From: Actinomycetota bacterium | GTDB taxonomy: Bacteria; Actinomycetota; Thermoleophilia; Solirubrobacterales; Solirubrobacteraceae | Length of the DNA: 64,000 nucleotides | Direction: 5' to 3' | Assembly: GCA_005884115.1 (NCBI GenBank) | Contig: VAXW01000006.1 | Location: 62,001 to 126,000 of the forward strand | Shown: positions 9,209 through 17,697 of the stretch, piece after piece | How positions within the stretch are numbered: the stretch's first letter is position 1 | Layout: the number at the start of each line of letters is the position of its first letter | Notes under the pieces: model-generated | Told to the model about the DNA's origin: nothing | The model's database searches: none | Seen by the model: the letters and a program-made list of their open reading frames with translations, nothing else | Program-made: the position numbers and the translations under genes

Positions 9209-10243
9209 GTGGACGTCCTCGCGGGCCAGTCGCCCGGAGAGAACCCGCCCGAGGGGCAGCCCACAGGCGGGCAGCCACCAAGCGGTCAGCCCCTACGCGC
9301 GCCGCCCCCAAGCGGGCAGTCGCCAAGCGGGCAGTCGCCAAGCAGGCAGTCGCCAAGCGGGCAGTCGCCAAGCGGGGCGCCGCACGGGCTGCCGGGCTCA
9401 GAGCGCGAGCGGCAAACGGCGCGCAGCGGACCGGCCGCATGGCCTCCCTGGGCGGGGCCGGCGGCGCTCGCGATGGGCGTCGTGCTTGCCGCCGTCGGCG
9501 GGTTGCTGATCGACATCCCGGCGCTCGCTCTGGGCGCGGACGTGACCTCCTCGCACATCCCGGCTGGGCTGGAGATCGCGGATACGGCCGTTCAGGACCT
9601 CGGGTTCGTGCTCGCGGCCGTGTTCTTCGCACAGCTCGGCGGGCGCAGCGCGAGCGCCGCGCAGTTCGGACTTCGCAGTACGCGTCTGTGGAGGTCGGTG
9701 CGGCTCGTGGCGGTGACGGTCATCGCGTTTTTGGCCTTCAGCGCAAGCTGGGCGGCGGCGTTCAACGCTCCCAAGGAGAAACTGCTCGAACAGCTGGGCA
9801 CCGGCGAGAGCGTTGTTCTGCTGCTGCTGAGCGCCGCCCTCACGTGCGCGCTGGCGCCGGTGTGCGAGGAGCTCCTGTTCCGCGGCTTCATCTTCGCCGC
9901 ACTGCGCAACTGGCGCGGACCGGCGCTCGCGGCGGTCATCACCGGCATCCTGTTCGGGGCCATCCACGCGGGGTCGGCGCCGGCCATCGACCTCGTGCCG
10001 CTGGCCGTGCTGGGCGTGGCGCTGTGCGCCCTGTATCAGAGAACCGGATCGATCTACCCCTGCTTCGCGGTGCACTCGCTCAACAACTCGCTCGCCTTCG
10101 GCCTGCTGGAAGAGTGGAACTGGTCGGAGATCCTCGCGCTGATGGTGTGCGCGCTCGGCCTGATCTGGGCAGCCATGCTTGCCATGCGCCGCGCTGGACT
10201 GATCGCCGTGGACATGGCCGCGAACATCAGACCCGGCGGATAG
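9209..10243 (+). CDS. CPBP-family intramembrane metalloprotease
   Basis: 344 residues. Residues about 1-75 are a Pro/Ser/Gly/Gln-rich stretch built partly from SPSGQ repeats encoded by 15-bp direct repeats. Membrane segments follow, with the CPBP (Abi) motifs EELLFRGF, FGAIHA and HSLNNS that carry the presumed metal ligands. Members of the family process prenylated proteins or act in stress and bacteriocin immunity; the role here is not known. GTG start 5 bp after the mannosyltransferase stop; it ends 11 bp before the L,D-transpeptidase start, consistent with one transcription unit. Confidence 0.88.
   Translation: MDVLAGQSPGENPPEGQPTGGQPPSGQPLRAPPPSGQSPSGQSPSRQSPSGQSPSGAPHGLPGSERERQTARSGPAAWPPWAGPAALAMGVVLAAVGGLLIDIPALALGADVTSSHIPAGLEIADTAVQDLGFVLAAVFFAQLGGRSASAAQFGLRSTRLWRSVRLVAVTVIAFLAFSASWAAAFNAPKEKLLEQLGTGESVVLLLLSAALTCALAPVCEELLFRGFIFAALRNWRGPALAAVITGILFGAIHAGSAPAIDLVPLAVLGVALCALYQRTGSIYPCFAVHSLNNSLAFGLLEEWNWSEILALMVCALGLIWAAMLAMRRAGLIAVDMAANIRPGG
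9311..9382 (+). repeat. 15-bp tandem repeat inside the CPBP protease gene
   Basis: Four adjacent copies of agcgggcagtcgcca (9311, 9326, 9341 with one change, 9356) and a partial fifth copy at 9371. They encode repeated Ser-Gly-Gln-Ser-Pro. More degenerate units precede them from about 9255. The unit is a multiple of three, so copy-number changes would keep the frame. Confidence 0.9.
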
Positions 10244-10254
10244 CATCGCCCGCC

Positions 10255-11358
10255 ATGCAGAAGGCGCGAATCTCTCGCCGCGCTCACGCAGGCGCTCGCG
10301 CAGGCGCCGCCGTGCTCGCTACGGCGATCGGCTGTGCGGCGCTCAGCGGGCCTGAAGCCGCGCTGGGCTCGCGCCACGGTGCCGCGGCGCTCGTGGTTTC
10401 AGCTGCCGCGCCGCCTGCGGCGAGCACCCCGGCGTCGGCGCCGGGGCAGATCAAACTGGTGATCCAGCACGCCTTCGGACACCCGCCGTTCGTGATCGCG
10501 GGCGGACGTATGGTGGTACGGGGGATCGTGCTGCCGTTCGTCGCGGGGCAACGCGTCAAGCTCAGCTTCTATCGCGACGGGCGCAAGGTCCAGGTGAGCT
10601 CGGCGGCAGTGCAGGATCTGGGCAACGGCGCGGGGCAGTTGCACGTGAGCTTCTCGAGCGCGATCACCGGCGTCGTGCAGGTGCACGCGGTGCACTACGC
10701 AACCGCCGAGCAGGCGCAGTTCACGGCACGCTCTGCCCGCGTGCACTTCGCAAGCCCCTCGCTCTCCAGCGGATCGCGCGGGCCCTCGGTTCGGGCGCTT
10801 CAGTCGGAGCTGCACGGGCTGCACTACGTCGTGCCGCTGAACGGCGTATTCGACGAAGCCACTGCACGCGCGGTGACCGCCTTTCGGAAGCTGACGGGCC
10901 TCGCGCGCGTGTCGTCGACCAACCGCTCGTTCTTCAGGCGGCTGCAGCACGGCGGGGGCGCCTTCCACGTCCGCTACCGCCGCGACGGTCGCCACGTCGA
11001 GGCAGACCTGACGCGGCAGGTGCTCGCCGAGATCGAACCCGGCGGGCACGTGCACGCGGTCTTTGAGATGAGCTCGGGCAAGCCCTCCACGCCGACGGTC
11101 GTCGGCCACTTTCGCGTGTACTCGAAGACGCCCGGCGTGAACGCCAAGGGCATGGTCGACTCCAACTACTTCATCCGCGGTTACGCGATCCACGGCTACC
11201 CCGAAGTGCCCGTGTATGCGGCCAGCCACGGCTGCCTGCGCGTACCGATCCCCAACGCGGCGGCGATCTATGCATGGGTGAGGCTGGGCACGCCGGTGGA
11301 CGTCTACAACGAGTCTGGCGGGGGCAGCCACCACGTCAGAGAGCACGCTGGTCCGTAG
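10255..11358 (+). CDS. L,D-transpeptidase with peptidoglycan-binding domain
   Basis: 367-residue exported protein. Signal peptide about 1-32, an unknown beta-rich domain about 65-160, a PG-binding-1 type helical repeat about 170-230 (GSRGPSVRALQSEL), and a YkuD catalytic domain about 245-355. Catalytic motif H313-G-Y ... S-H325-G-C327-L-R. It makes 3-3 or protein cross-links in peptidoglycan (known for the family). ATG start; it follows the CPBP protease by 11 bp and converges with the small membrane protein at 11.4 kb. Confidence 0.92.
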   Translation: MQKARISRRAHAGARAGAAVLATAIGCAALSGPEAALGSRHGAAALVVSAAAPPAASTPASAPGQIKLVIQHAFGHPPFVIAGGRMVVRGIVLPFVAGQRVKLSFYRDGRKVQVSSAAVQDLGNGAGQLHVSFSSAITGVVQVHAVHYATAEQAQFTARSARVHFASPSLSSGSRGPSVRALQSELHGLHYVVPLNGVFDEATARAVTAFRKLTGLARVSSTNRSFFRRLQHGGGAFHVRYRRDGRHVEADLTRQVLAEIEPGGHVHAVFEMSSGKPSTPTVVGHFRVYSKTPGVNAKGMVDSNYFIRGYAIHGYPEVPVYAASHGCLRVPIPNAAAIYAWVRLGTPVDVYNESGGGSHHVREHAGP

Positions 11359-11427
11359 CATTTCGTGGTAGTGCTCCGCAGTGCCTGAACGCAGGGACGG
11401 CCGGTCGCGCGCGGCGCGCGCCCAGGG

Positions 11428-11802
11428 CTAGAGGTGCGGACGGATCACGCGCACGAGGAAGCCCAGGCCGAAGCCGTAGACGAGCAGCGCGAGCAGCACG
11501 TCGGCGCCGTGAATCACCCACTCGCTGCTCGACCCGGACGTGATGCCGGAGAAGGGTGAGGTGAGAGCTTCCGAGGCTTCGTCGATCACGCGATGCACGG
11601 TGCTCTTGTGATGGGCTGCTTCGCTCGCCGCGCGAGAGCTCGGCGAGCTGCCTTCGGTGGGCACCGCGCCGTTGAGCACTTCCTGCTGGTGGCTCGAGGC
11701 GCTTTTCGTCTGGTTGGCGGCGAACAGCGCGAAAGACGCGATCGTTATCAGGCAGATCACGATCGAGGCCAGGCGCAGCAGGCTGGAGACGGGCGCGAGC
11801 AT
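11428..11802 (-). CDS. Small two-helix membrane protein, unknown function
   Basis: 124 residues. An N-terminal hydrophobic segment (about 8-29), a central Ser/Ala/His-rich polar stretch of about 60 residues, a second hydrophobic segment (about 97-117) and a basic end VRVIRPHL. No family recognised. The gene faces pyrE divergently with 21 bp between the start codons, so the two promoters must overlap neighbouring coding sequence. Confidence 0.6.
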   Translation of the reverse strand: MLAPVSSLLRLASIVICLITIASFALFAANQTKSASSHQQEVLNGAVPTEGSSPSSRAASEAAHHKSTVHRVIDEASEALTSPFSGITSGSSSEWVIHGADVLLALLVYGFGLGFLVRVIRPHL

Positions 11803-11823
11803 ATCGCTAGATTAGATCCCGCT

Positions 11824-12432
11824 ATGGACGCGCTAGCCGAATGTGCGAGCGATCTCCGCGGTGCGCGCCAGAGCCTGATCGCAGAGCTGTGCGAGCACGC
11901 GCTCGTGATCGGCGAGGTCACGCTCACGAGCGGCGCACGCGCGCACTACTACGTCGACGCCAAGCGCGCGATCTTGCGCCCGCGGGGGTTTGCCGCGGTT
12001 AGTGCGCTGCTCGCCGCACAGGCCGCCGAGTGGGGCGCGACGGCGGTGGGAGGCATGAGCATGGGCGCCGATCCGCTCGCATGTGCGGCGCTCGCAGGAG
12101 GCGCGCAGGCGAAGGCCTTCTTCGTGCGCAAGCAGGCCAAGATGCACGGCTTGCAGCGGCGCATCGAGGGCCCCGACCTGGATGCGGGTGATCGCTGCAT
12201 GGTGGTCGAGGACGTCGTCACCACCGGAGGCTCGACGATCGAGGTCATCGACGTGCTGCGCGAGGCCGGACATGCGATCTGCGGCGTCACCAGCGTGCTC
12301 GACCGCCTCGTCGGGGGGGGCGCGGCGATCGAACGCGCAGCCGGCGCGCCCTACGTGGCGCTCAGCACGATCGACGACGTCTACCCGGAGCGCCCCGACC
12401 GCGAGCCGGCGAGCTCGTCCGCTCCCGGCTGA
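11824..12432 (+). CDS. pyrE: Orotate phosphoribosyltransferase
   Basis: 202 residues. Transfers phosphoribosyl from PRPP to orotate in pyrimidine synthesis. The PRPP loop reads VVEDVVTTGGST, preceded by FFVRKQAKMHG and GGMSMGADPLA, as in PyrE of actinobacteria. ATG 11824 was chosen because homology begins within the first 15 residues; longer in-frame extension upstream overlaps the divergent gene. Confidence 0.9.
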   Translation: MDALAECASDLRGARQSLIAELCEHALVIGEVTLTSGARAHYYVDAKRAILRPRGFAAVSALLAAQAAEWGATAVGGMSMGADPLACAALAGGAQAKAFFVRKQAKMHGLQRRIEGPDLDAGDRCMVVEDVVTTGGSTIEVIDVLREAGHAICGVTSVLDRLVGGGAAIERAAGAPYVALSTIDDVYPERPDREPASSSAPG

Positions 12433-12487
12433 GCGCGCTTGAGCACCGCTGAGATGCTTGCAGGCTACGCCCGGGAGGGAGCCACGC

Positions 12488-13012
12488 GTGGGAGGCGCTG
12501 ACGGCGCAATCGCGATCCGCGACGCGGAGCCGGCCGACGTGCCGCTGCTGCTCAAGCTGTTCGGCGAACTCGCCGACTATGAGCACCTGCGCGACGAGCT
12601 GCGCGCGACGCCCGAGCAGCTTCAGAGCGCGCTGTTCGGCGAACATCCGCTCGCCGAGACGCTGATCGCCGAGCACGCCGGCGAGCCCGCCGGCTACGCG
12701 CTCTTCTTCCCTACCTTCTCGAGCTTTCTCGCACGCGAGGGGTCGTGGCTGGAGGATCTGTTCGTGCGTCCCGCGCACCGCGGCGCAGGCGTCGGCCGTG
12801 CACTGCTCGCGGCCGTGGCAGCGCGCGTGCACGAGCGCGGCGGAGCGCGGCTGGGCTGGGCGGCGCTCGACTGGAACGAGCTGGCGCTCGGCTTCTACGC
12901 GCGCCTCGGCGCGAGCACCACGCGGGAGTGGATCACGCACCGGCTGCAAGGCGAGGAGCTCGCAGCGCTCGCGCGCGAGGGCGCCATGCACGTGCGCCAG
13001 CGAGACTCGTAA
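12488..13012 (+). CDS. GNAT-family N-acetyltransferase
   Basis: 174 residues. Motifs of a GNAT fold: IAIRDAEPADVPLL at the first strand, WLEDLFVRPAHRGAGVGRALL (acetyl-CoA pyrophosphate loop RGAGVGRAL) and the C-terminal ALDWNELALGFYARLGA. The pattern resembles the diamine/thialysine acetyltransferase type, but the substrate is not certain. GTG 12488 is preceded by GGGAGGGA with a 5-nt gap, which decides the start. Located 55 bp after pyrE. Confidence 0.85.
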   Translation: MGGADGAIAIRDAEPADVPLLLKLFGELADYEHLRDELRATPEQLQSALFGEHPLAETLIAEHAGEPAGYALFFPTFSSFLAREGSWLEDLFVRPAHRGAGVGRALLAAVAARVHERGGARLGWAALDWNELALGFYARLGASTTREWITHRLQGEELAALAREGAMHVRQRDS

Positions 13013-13154
13013 GGCGGGCGGGGCGCGGCTCGTGGCCGTCCGTTGCGCCGAGCGCCGAGCCCATGCCCCGAGCCTACGGTGCGCCTGCGTCGGTGCCGTA
13101 AGGCGGCGCGCCGGGCTGCGCGGATAGCCTTGACCTGCGGGCCTTGGCCCGCTC

Positions 13155-13226
13155 GCCCTCGTAGTCCAATGGACAAGACGACCGCCTCCTAAGCGGTAGA
13201 TTCAGGTTCGACTCCTGACGGGGGCA
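13155..13226 (+). tRNA. tRNA-Arg (anticodon CCT)
   Basis: 72-nt cloverleaf. Acceptor GCCCTCG pairs with CGGGGGC (one T-G pair, discriminator A). The anticodon stem ACCGC/GCGGT holds the loop CTCCTAA with anticodon CCT, which reads AGG. T-arm TCAGG/CCTGA with loop TTCGACT. CCA is not encoded. Its 3' half recurs in decayed form at 20.2, 27.1 and 39.7 kb, so this is the likely insertion anchor of the accessory region that follows. Confidence 0.95.
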
Positions 13227-13410
13227 CTAGCACGGACGCCCTGTGACGCTGTAGCGAGGTTGTGGGCTCGACAGGAGGGCCGCGAACGAGCGCTTGGGGG
13301 GACGGCAGGAGATCAGGTGCGGGCGGGCTGCTGCCGTTCACGCGCAAAGCGACACCGCGCATAGCTCGGGCAGCCTTGCATGGCTCACTCGCCGGGCCTA
13401 TCGTTGCGGC

Positions 13411-13926
13411 ATGGCGGTCAGCGATTCGCCTCCTGTCGTGTCGGAGCTGCGTGACTTCGTAGAGCGCTACCTGGCGGCTTGGAACGGCTGCGACGTGGGC
13501 GCGATGGCGAGGTTGATCACCGACGACATCGTCTGGGTGGACCCGGCTCTACCGGAACCGGCGCGCGGCGTCCCGGCGGTGCAGGAGTTCATGCGCGCTA
13601 GCTGTCGCGCCTTCCCGGACCTGCGGTTCGGCGAGCCCGACGCTCCCGCGCTAGCAGTCACGGGCGATGTGGTCCTGTGGGGGTGGTACATGGAGGGCAC
13701 GCACCGCGGCCCGCTCGACCCACCCGGCTTCGCGCCGACGGGTCGCCACATGCGCGTCGACGGGTTCGACCAGTGGACGATGCGCGACGGCCAGATCGCC
13801 CGCTATCGCGCCTTCTATGACATGAACGACGTCGCCCGCCAGCTCGGCATCGTGCCGGCGCCGGGCAGCCGTGCCGAGCGGGGAATGGTGGTACTTCAGC
13901 GCCTGCAGGCCCGGCTCGGGCGCTGA
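13411..13926 (+). CDS. SnoaL-like polyketide cyclase-fold protein
   Basis: 171 residues with the NTF2-like cone fold pattern: LRDFVERYLAAWNGCDV, DDIVWVDPA, VQEFMRASCRAFPDLRF, VVLWGWYMEGTHRG, PTGRHMRVDGFDQW and IARYRAFYDMNDVARQLG. This is the SnoaL/ester-cyclase type, often annotated in stress or degradation contexts; the substrate is unknown. First gene downstream of the tRNA, 184 bp away. ATG start. Confidence 0.82.
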   Translation: MAVSDSPPVVSELRDFVERYLAAWNGCDVGAMARLITDDIVWVDPALPEPARGVPAVQEFMRASCRAFPDLRFGEPDAPALAVTGDVVLWGWYMEGTHRGPLDPPGFAPTGRHMRVDGFDQWTMRDGQIARYRAFYDMNDVARQLGIVPAPGSRAERGMVVLQRLQARLGR

Positions 13927-14150
13927 TGAGGACAGCCGTCAGAGGGTTCTGCTGACCGCGACCGAGGCGCAGGCCACTCGCTCTGCGCTCCGTGCCCCCC
14001 TTGGTCGCCGGCTACTGCCCGAACTCCGCGCCGCTCGTATTTCACCACGAGGCGCGTTCATTTCTGATAGACGGCAAGCGCCCTAAGGAGGCGGGTAGCC
14101 GTGCGCCGTTGTCGTGGCGCGAACAACCTGGTGGTTGAGAATGAGCGACG

Positions 14151-15052
14151 ATGGTTGCTGGTTTGGCCCTGGCGCTGGGCTCGGCGCTCGGCACAAGCAT
14201 CGCGTTCCTGTTAAAGCAGCGCGGCGCGCTGTTGGCGCCGCCGGTGCGTGCGCGTCATCCGCTGCGCAGCGCTGTGGGCCTGTTCCGCTCCCGCTGGTTC
14301 TCGCTGGGCTGGGCGGTCGCGGTTGTCGCCTGGGGGCTTCATGTGGGCGCCCTTGCCCTGGCACCGCTGTCGATCGTGCAGGCGGTGCTCTCGGGCGGGT
14401 TGGTCTTTCTCGCGGTGCTCGCGGAGCGCTACTTCGGCTTTCGGCTGGGACGCCGGCAATGGGCGGCGTGATAATCACCGCTGCAGGGCTCGCGGTGATC
14501 GCGATCACGGGGGGATCACACACCAGCGCGCTACGTCACTACTCGCTCGCGGCGCTGATCGCGGTTGAGTGCCGCGTCTTTGCGCTCGGCGCCGCGCTGA
14601 TCAGGATCTCGATGCGTGGCAGCCTCGGCCCAGCCGCACGGGGTTTGCTGCTCGGAGTGGCCGCCGGTGTGCTGTTCGGAGTGTCCGACATCGCCCTGAA
14701 GTACCTCACCGAGGCCTTGCACGGAGGCGTGCAAGGGATCGTCAGTAAGTGGACATTGGCGGCGCTGGCGGCCTCGGTGCTGGCCTTCTACGCCTCGGCG
14801 CGCGGGCTCCGGCTCGCTCGGGGAGTGGCCGTGATCGCATTCACCTCGGTCGCCGCCAACCTCGCCGCGATCATGGGCGGCATCCTCGTCTTCCGCGACC
14901 CGATCGGGATCGGCGCGCCGGCCGTCGCCGGGCGAGTGATCGCCTTTGGCCTGGTGATCGTCGGTGCGGCACTGATGCCCGCGCCAGTCCGGGCCCGTGG
15001 GGCGCAGGGAGGCTGGCTTGGCTTTGCGCCAGCGCCATCGGCTCGGCGTTGA
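14151..15052 (+). pseudogene. DMT-superfamily permease broken by a 1-nt frameshift
   Basis: The first 106 codons (14151-14471) encode an EamA/DMT-like start with GSALGTSIAFLLKQRGA, then LGWAVAVVAWGLHVGALALAPLSIVQAVL and stop just after RRQWAA. The rest of the family pattern continues in another frame from about 14462 (GVIITAAGLAVIAITGG, LLLGVAAGVLFGVSDIALK, SKWTLAALAAS) to the stop at 15052. One extra G in the tgggcggcg run near 14460 would restore one frame, so either a real 1-nt loss or a sequencing error. The full protein would have about nine membrane segments. Confidence 0.8.
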
Positions 15053-15111
15053 GCCCAATCCTAAGACTGTGTGATTGCCGAGCAGCTACGGCACGAGAAG
15101 GCTTCTGAAAG

Positions 15112-15486
15112 ATGATCGAGCACCAGCAAGACGCCGAGTGGAACGTCGCCGAGTGGCACGGCAAGATGCTGGTCGATCGCGACGGCGAGAAGATAGGCAA
15201 GCTGCAGGATGTGTACGCGGATGTCGAAAACGACGAGCCGCAGTTCGCAACCGTCAAGGAGGGCTTCATCGGCCGCCACCTGACCTTCGTGCCGCTAGGC
15301 GGGATCAAGGTCAGTCCCGATGAGCTGCAGGTAGCCGTCACACGGGAGCAGATCAAGGCGGCGCCCAACATCGAGCAGCATGGTGAGGAGCTCTCCCAGG
15401 CGGATGAGTCGGCCCTCTACCACCACTACGAGCTCAACTACACCCCGCCCAACACAGCGAGCGGGCGTAGACTCGCCCGCCGCTGA
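15112..15486 (+). CDS. PRC-barrel domain protein
   Basis: 124 residues. Barrel signature: WHGKMLVDRDGEKIGKLQDVYAD, ATVKEGFIGRHLTFVPL and VAVTREQIKAAPNI, then an acidic/His-rich tail (LSQADESALYHHYELNY). Such proteins, often paired with DUF2382, are common in actinobacterial stress islands; the role is unproven. ATG start with a weak GAAAG upstream. Intact, unlike the preceding permease. Confidence 0.85.
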   Translation: MIEHQQDAEWNVAEWHGKMLVDRDGEKIGKLQDVYADVENDEPQFATVKEGFIGRHLTFVPLGGIKVSPDELQVAVTREQIKAAPNIEQHGEELSQADESALYHHYELNYTPPNTASGRRLARR

Positions 15487-15653
15487 CGCCCACAGCAACG
15501 CCCGACGGTTGCACCGCAGCGACCCGCGCTGCCCCCACAATTCCGAGTTCATAAGTCGGATTTGCGGTATGCTTGTGGTGCGCCCAGTGAGCCCAGCTCT
15601 TCTCGCTTTCCGGGCGACTGTCGTGGGTCAGAAGGGCAGAGAGGCGGTTGGCC

Positions 15654-16007
15654 ATGGCCACGCCGACAAAGGAGTCTCGCGGTGCTAGCCAACTCGCTCG
15701 CGATGGGCGCGGCGCGTCCGAGTCGGCGTCGCTGGAGTTCTTCGTCTTTGAGGACAACGGCGGTGGCTACCACTGGGCGATCGTGCGTGGTAGTGGCGAG
15801 AGCCTGGCGCAATCGGGGAGCTTCGGGTCTTACGAGGAGGCGGCACAGGTCGGACGCTACGTGCGCGACGGTGCCGAGTCAGCTCGGTTCGAACGCCGCG
15901 CGGCGGAGGATCGTGTGGTTAATGTGCCCGATCGCCGCGAGGCGGCGGTGTGTGACGAGCTTGATGTCGGGCGTTGGTTAGATGAGGGCGGGAGCTTCAG
16001 AAGCTAG
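15654..16007 (+). CDS. DUF1508/YegP-like small protein
   Basis: 117 residues. One YegP-type unit: LEFFVFEDNGGGYHWAIVRGSGESLAQSGSFGSYEEAAQ, preceded by about 25 disordered residues and followed by a charged tail with no recognised domain. The family usually has two units; one is visible here. ATG 15654 is preferred over the in-frame TTG two codons upstream. The 167 bp upstream contain no gene. Confidence 0.75.
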   Translation: MATPTKESRGASQLARDGRGASESASLEFFVFEDNGGGYHWAIVRGSGESLAQSGSFGSYEEAAQVGRYVRDGAESARFERRAAEDRVVNVPDRREAAVCDELDVGRWLDEGGSFRS

Positions 16008-16193
16008 CGGTGTGACACTGGAAGCACCGCGCGCGTCCCTTCTTGGGGGAGTAGTCGGATCGTGTACCGGCTGCGGGCAGAGGCGTGAAGAGAACGCACG
16101 AACGACATCACCGCAGCGAAAGCCTGCCTCTCGAGACAGGTGAACGCACCCACCGCTGCGGGGGCGCTGTTTGGTTGCGTGCGTGGCGCGGCG

Positions 16194-16280
16194 GAAGCCA
16201 GACTTCGCCGGGATGAGGCCTCGCCCATAGAACTTCTTCAGCAGCTCAACCATTCCCTCCTGGATGCCCGTCAGCACACC
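16194..16280 (-). pseudogene. Fragment resembling a DUF2294 domain
   Basis: In the 447-bp gap 16008-16454 a minus-strand segment reads GIQEGMVELLKKFYGRG followed by AKSGF, which resembles the conserved start of DUF2294 proteins (helix then F/YGRGPTKAKS). Here the GPTKAKS part is altered to GLIPAKS, and nothing recognisable follows. It is probably a remnant of a lost gene. No other gene was seen in the gap. Confidence 0.4.
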
Positions 16281-16454
16281 CCGCGCTGGTGCTCGGGACG
16301 GCGTGTGACGGTTCATCGCTGACCTACATGTGCTCGCGAGGCGAGGTCCAGTCGATGGGAGCCGAATGCGCTAGTGTGGCCTTGGTCGCTCGTCGGGTTC
16401 TTAGCCCTTCGCCTTGCGTGCGAACCCGACTGGAGGGCGAGAGAGAAGGTCAGC

Positions 16455-16991
16455 ATGTCGGCTGTCCGCCGTCCGAGGGTTGCGTCGCCTCGCCGCCCAG
16501 CTCCAGTTGCGCTCGATCCAGTTGCGCTCGATTTGCCTCCGCGTGAAGGCTTGGATCGGGGTGGCCACAAAGAGGCGAAGAAAGCGTCCACCGTGCCCAC
16601 CGAGCCAGATCTCGCGATCTCGCTGCGACTTGATGCGCACGCGCCCCGCGCGGCCCGCTGCTACGTGGCCCGTGTCGACCGTCCCTCGCCCGACCTGCGA
16701 GATGCCGTCATGCTGATCACCAACGAGCTCGTCACGCGGGCCCTGCGGCAACGTCACTTCACATCAGGAGAGGACATCGAGCTGCGGGTATGGATGCCCG
16801 CCGACGTCGTGCGAGTGGAGATACAGGGACCTCGGAACCTACTACCCCCGCCAGGCGCACCCGACGAGCCGCACGATGGGCTGCTCATCGAAAAGCTCGC
16901 CGACCGCTGGTCGATGGACACCCACGAGCGCCGCGCGTGCGCGTGGTTTGAGATTGACCGACACAAGCTGAATGTCGTACCGGTGCCCTGA
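16455..16991 (+). CDS. Degenerate HATPase_c/RsbW-like protein (paralogue of 61.5 kb gene)
   Basis: 178 residues. After a roughly 50-residue Pro/Arg-rich start comes an anti-sigma-kinase-like domain: AARCYVARVDRPSPDLRDAVMLITNELVTRALRQ, DIELRVWMPADVVRVEI, and IEKLADRWSMD with ACAWFEID. The usual N-box SELVTNAVRH Asn, which binds Mg-ATP, is Arg95 here, and the GLGL lid glycines are missing, so ATP binding is doubtful. The gene at 61503-61916 has the same changes. ATG 16455 with AGAAGG upstream. An exact 15-bp duplication lies inside the N-terminal part. Confidence 0.65.
   Translation: MSAVRRPRVASPRRPAPVALDPVALDLPPREGLDRGGHKEAKKASTVPTEPDLAISLRLDAHAPRAARCYVARVDRPSPDLRDAVMLITNELVTRALRQRHFTSGEDIELRVWMPADVVRVEIQGPRNLLPPPGAPDEPHDGLLIEKLADRWSMDTHERRACAWFEIDRHKLNVVPVP
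16503..16532 (+). repeat. Exact 15-bp tandem duplication
   Basis: ccagttgcgctcgat occurs twice back to back (16503-16517, 16518-16532) in the N-terminal part of the degenerate HATPase gene, encoding Pro-Val-Ala-Leu-Asp twice. In-frame and recent-looking, since both copies are identical. Confidence 0.9.
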
Positions 16992-17201
16992 GAGTGGTCT
17001 GGCGGAACTCACGCCCGGGCGGGGGTCGGCGCTAGGCACAAGAGCGGTGGCCATGGACCCGCGCACACCTGCCGCCAAAACGACGACCGAAGCCCGGAAG
17101 CCGCCGCAGGCGGCTCTCACGCGGACAGGGAGTGGAGCAGAGGCAAACGGCGTTCCTCCGGTCCAGCACCCTGACTTGATTGGCCGCGCTACAGTCAACT
17201 C

Positions 17202-17426
17202 ATGGCAGCGGAAATAGTCTTCTCCGGCGGTGAGAGAGTTCGGGTGCCATCAAACAACCCCGATGAGGTGATGGCCAGAATGGCCACTGAAGGGTCGCGT
17301 GACCATCAGGCCATGGGCGGCGTTAGGGTCCGCCCCGGGTTCATTGATATTGAGTCTGACCGGGGCATCATTTACATCCGTCCGGATCAGGTTGCCTACG
17401 TTTGCGAGGCGCCGGGGCCGTCCTAG
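17202..17426 (+). CDS. Small hypothetical protein, 74 residues
   Basis: Not recognised. Predicted beta-rich: IVFSGGERVRV, a central segment DEVMARMATEG, then GFIDIESDRGIIYIRPDQVAYVCEAP. The pattern of a short beta sheet ending in NPDQV/PDQV-like residues is seen in small stand-alone actinobacterial proteins. ATG start. The codon use is less GC-biased than neighbours (for example attgatattgag), fitting an acquired gene. Confidence 0.5.
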   Translation: MAAEIVFSGGERVRVPSNNPDEVMARMATEGSRDHQAMGGVRVRPGFIDIESDRGIIYIRPDQVAYVCEAPGPS

Positions 17427-17697
17427 CCGTCCTCACGCACGATACGCTGAGGTGGCTCTCTGATACCGCTGCCGCTCCGGTCACCGGGCGACTGCATCCG
17501 CGGGATTACGCCGACCTGCTGCAAACTTCTCCGGCACGTCCTTGTCCGACCACTTCTCGGCGAGCTTGGCCTCCGCGATGCGATGAATCGCCACGACCGT
17601 CATCTTCATGTCGTTGCCGGTTCGAGGAATGCCAGGCAGTCACGCTGGCCCGCGTGCGATGTCCAGCATGGTCCGGCGCTGGTCATATCGTTCGCTT

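Noticed and set aside
9103-10254. In-frame extension upstream of the L,D-transpeptidase with an AKRAVAKRAV repeat
   Set aside because: It is the +1 reading of the CPBP repeat tract; the signal peptide starts at ATG 10255.
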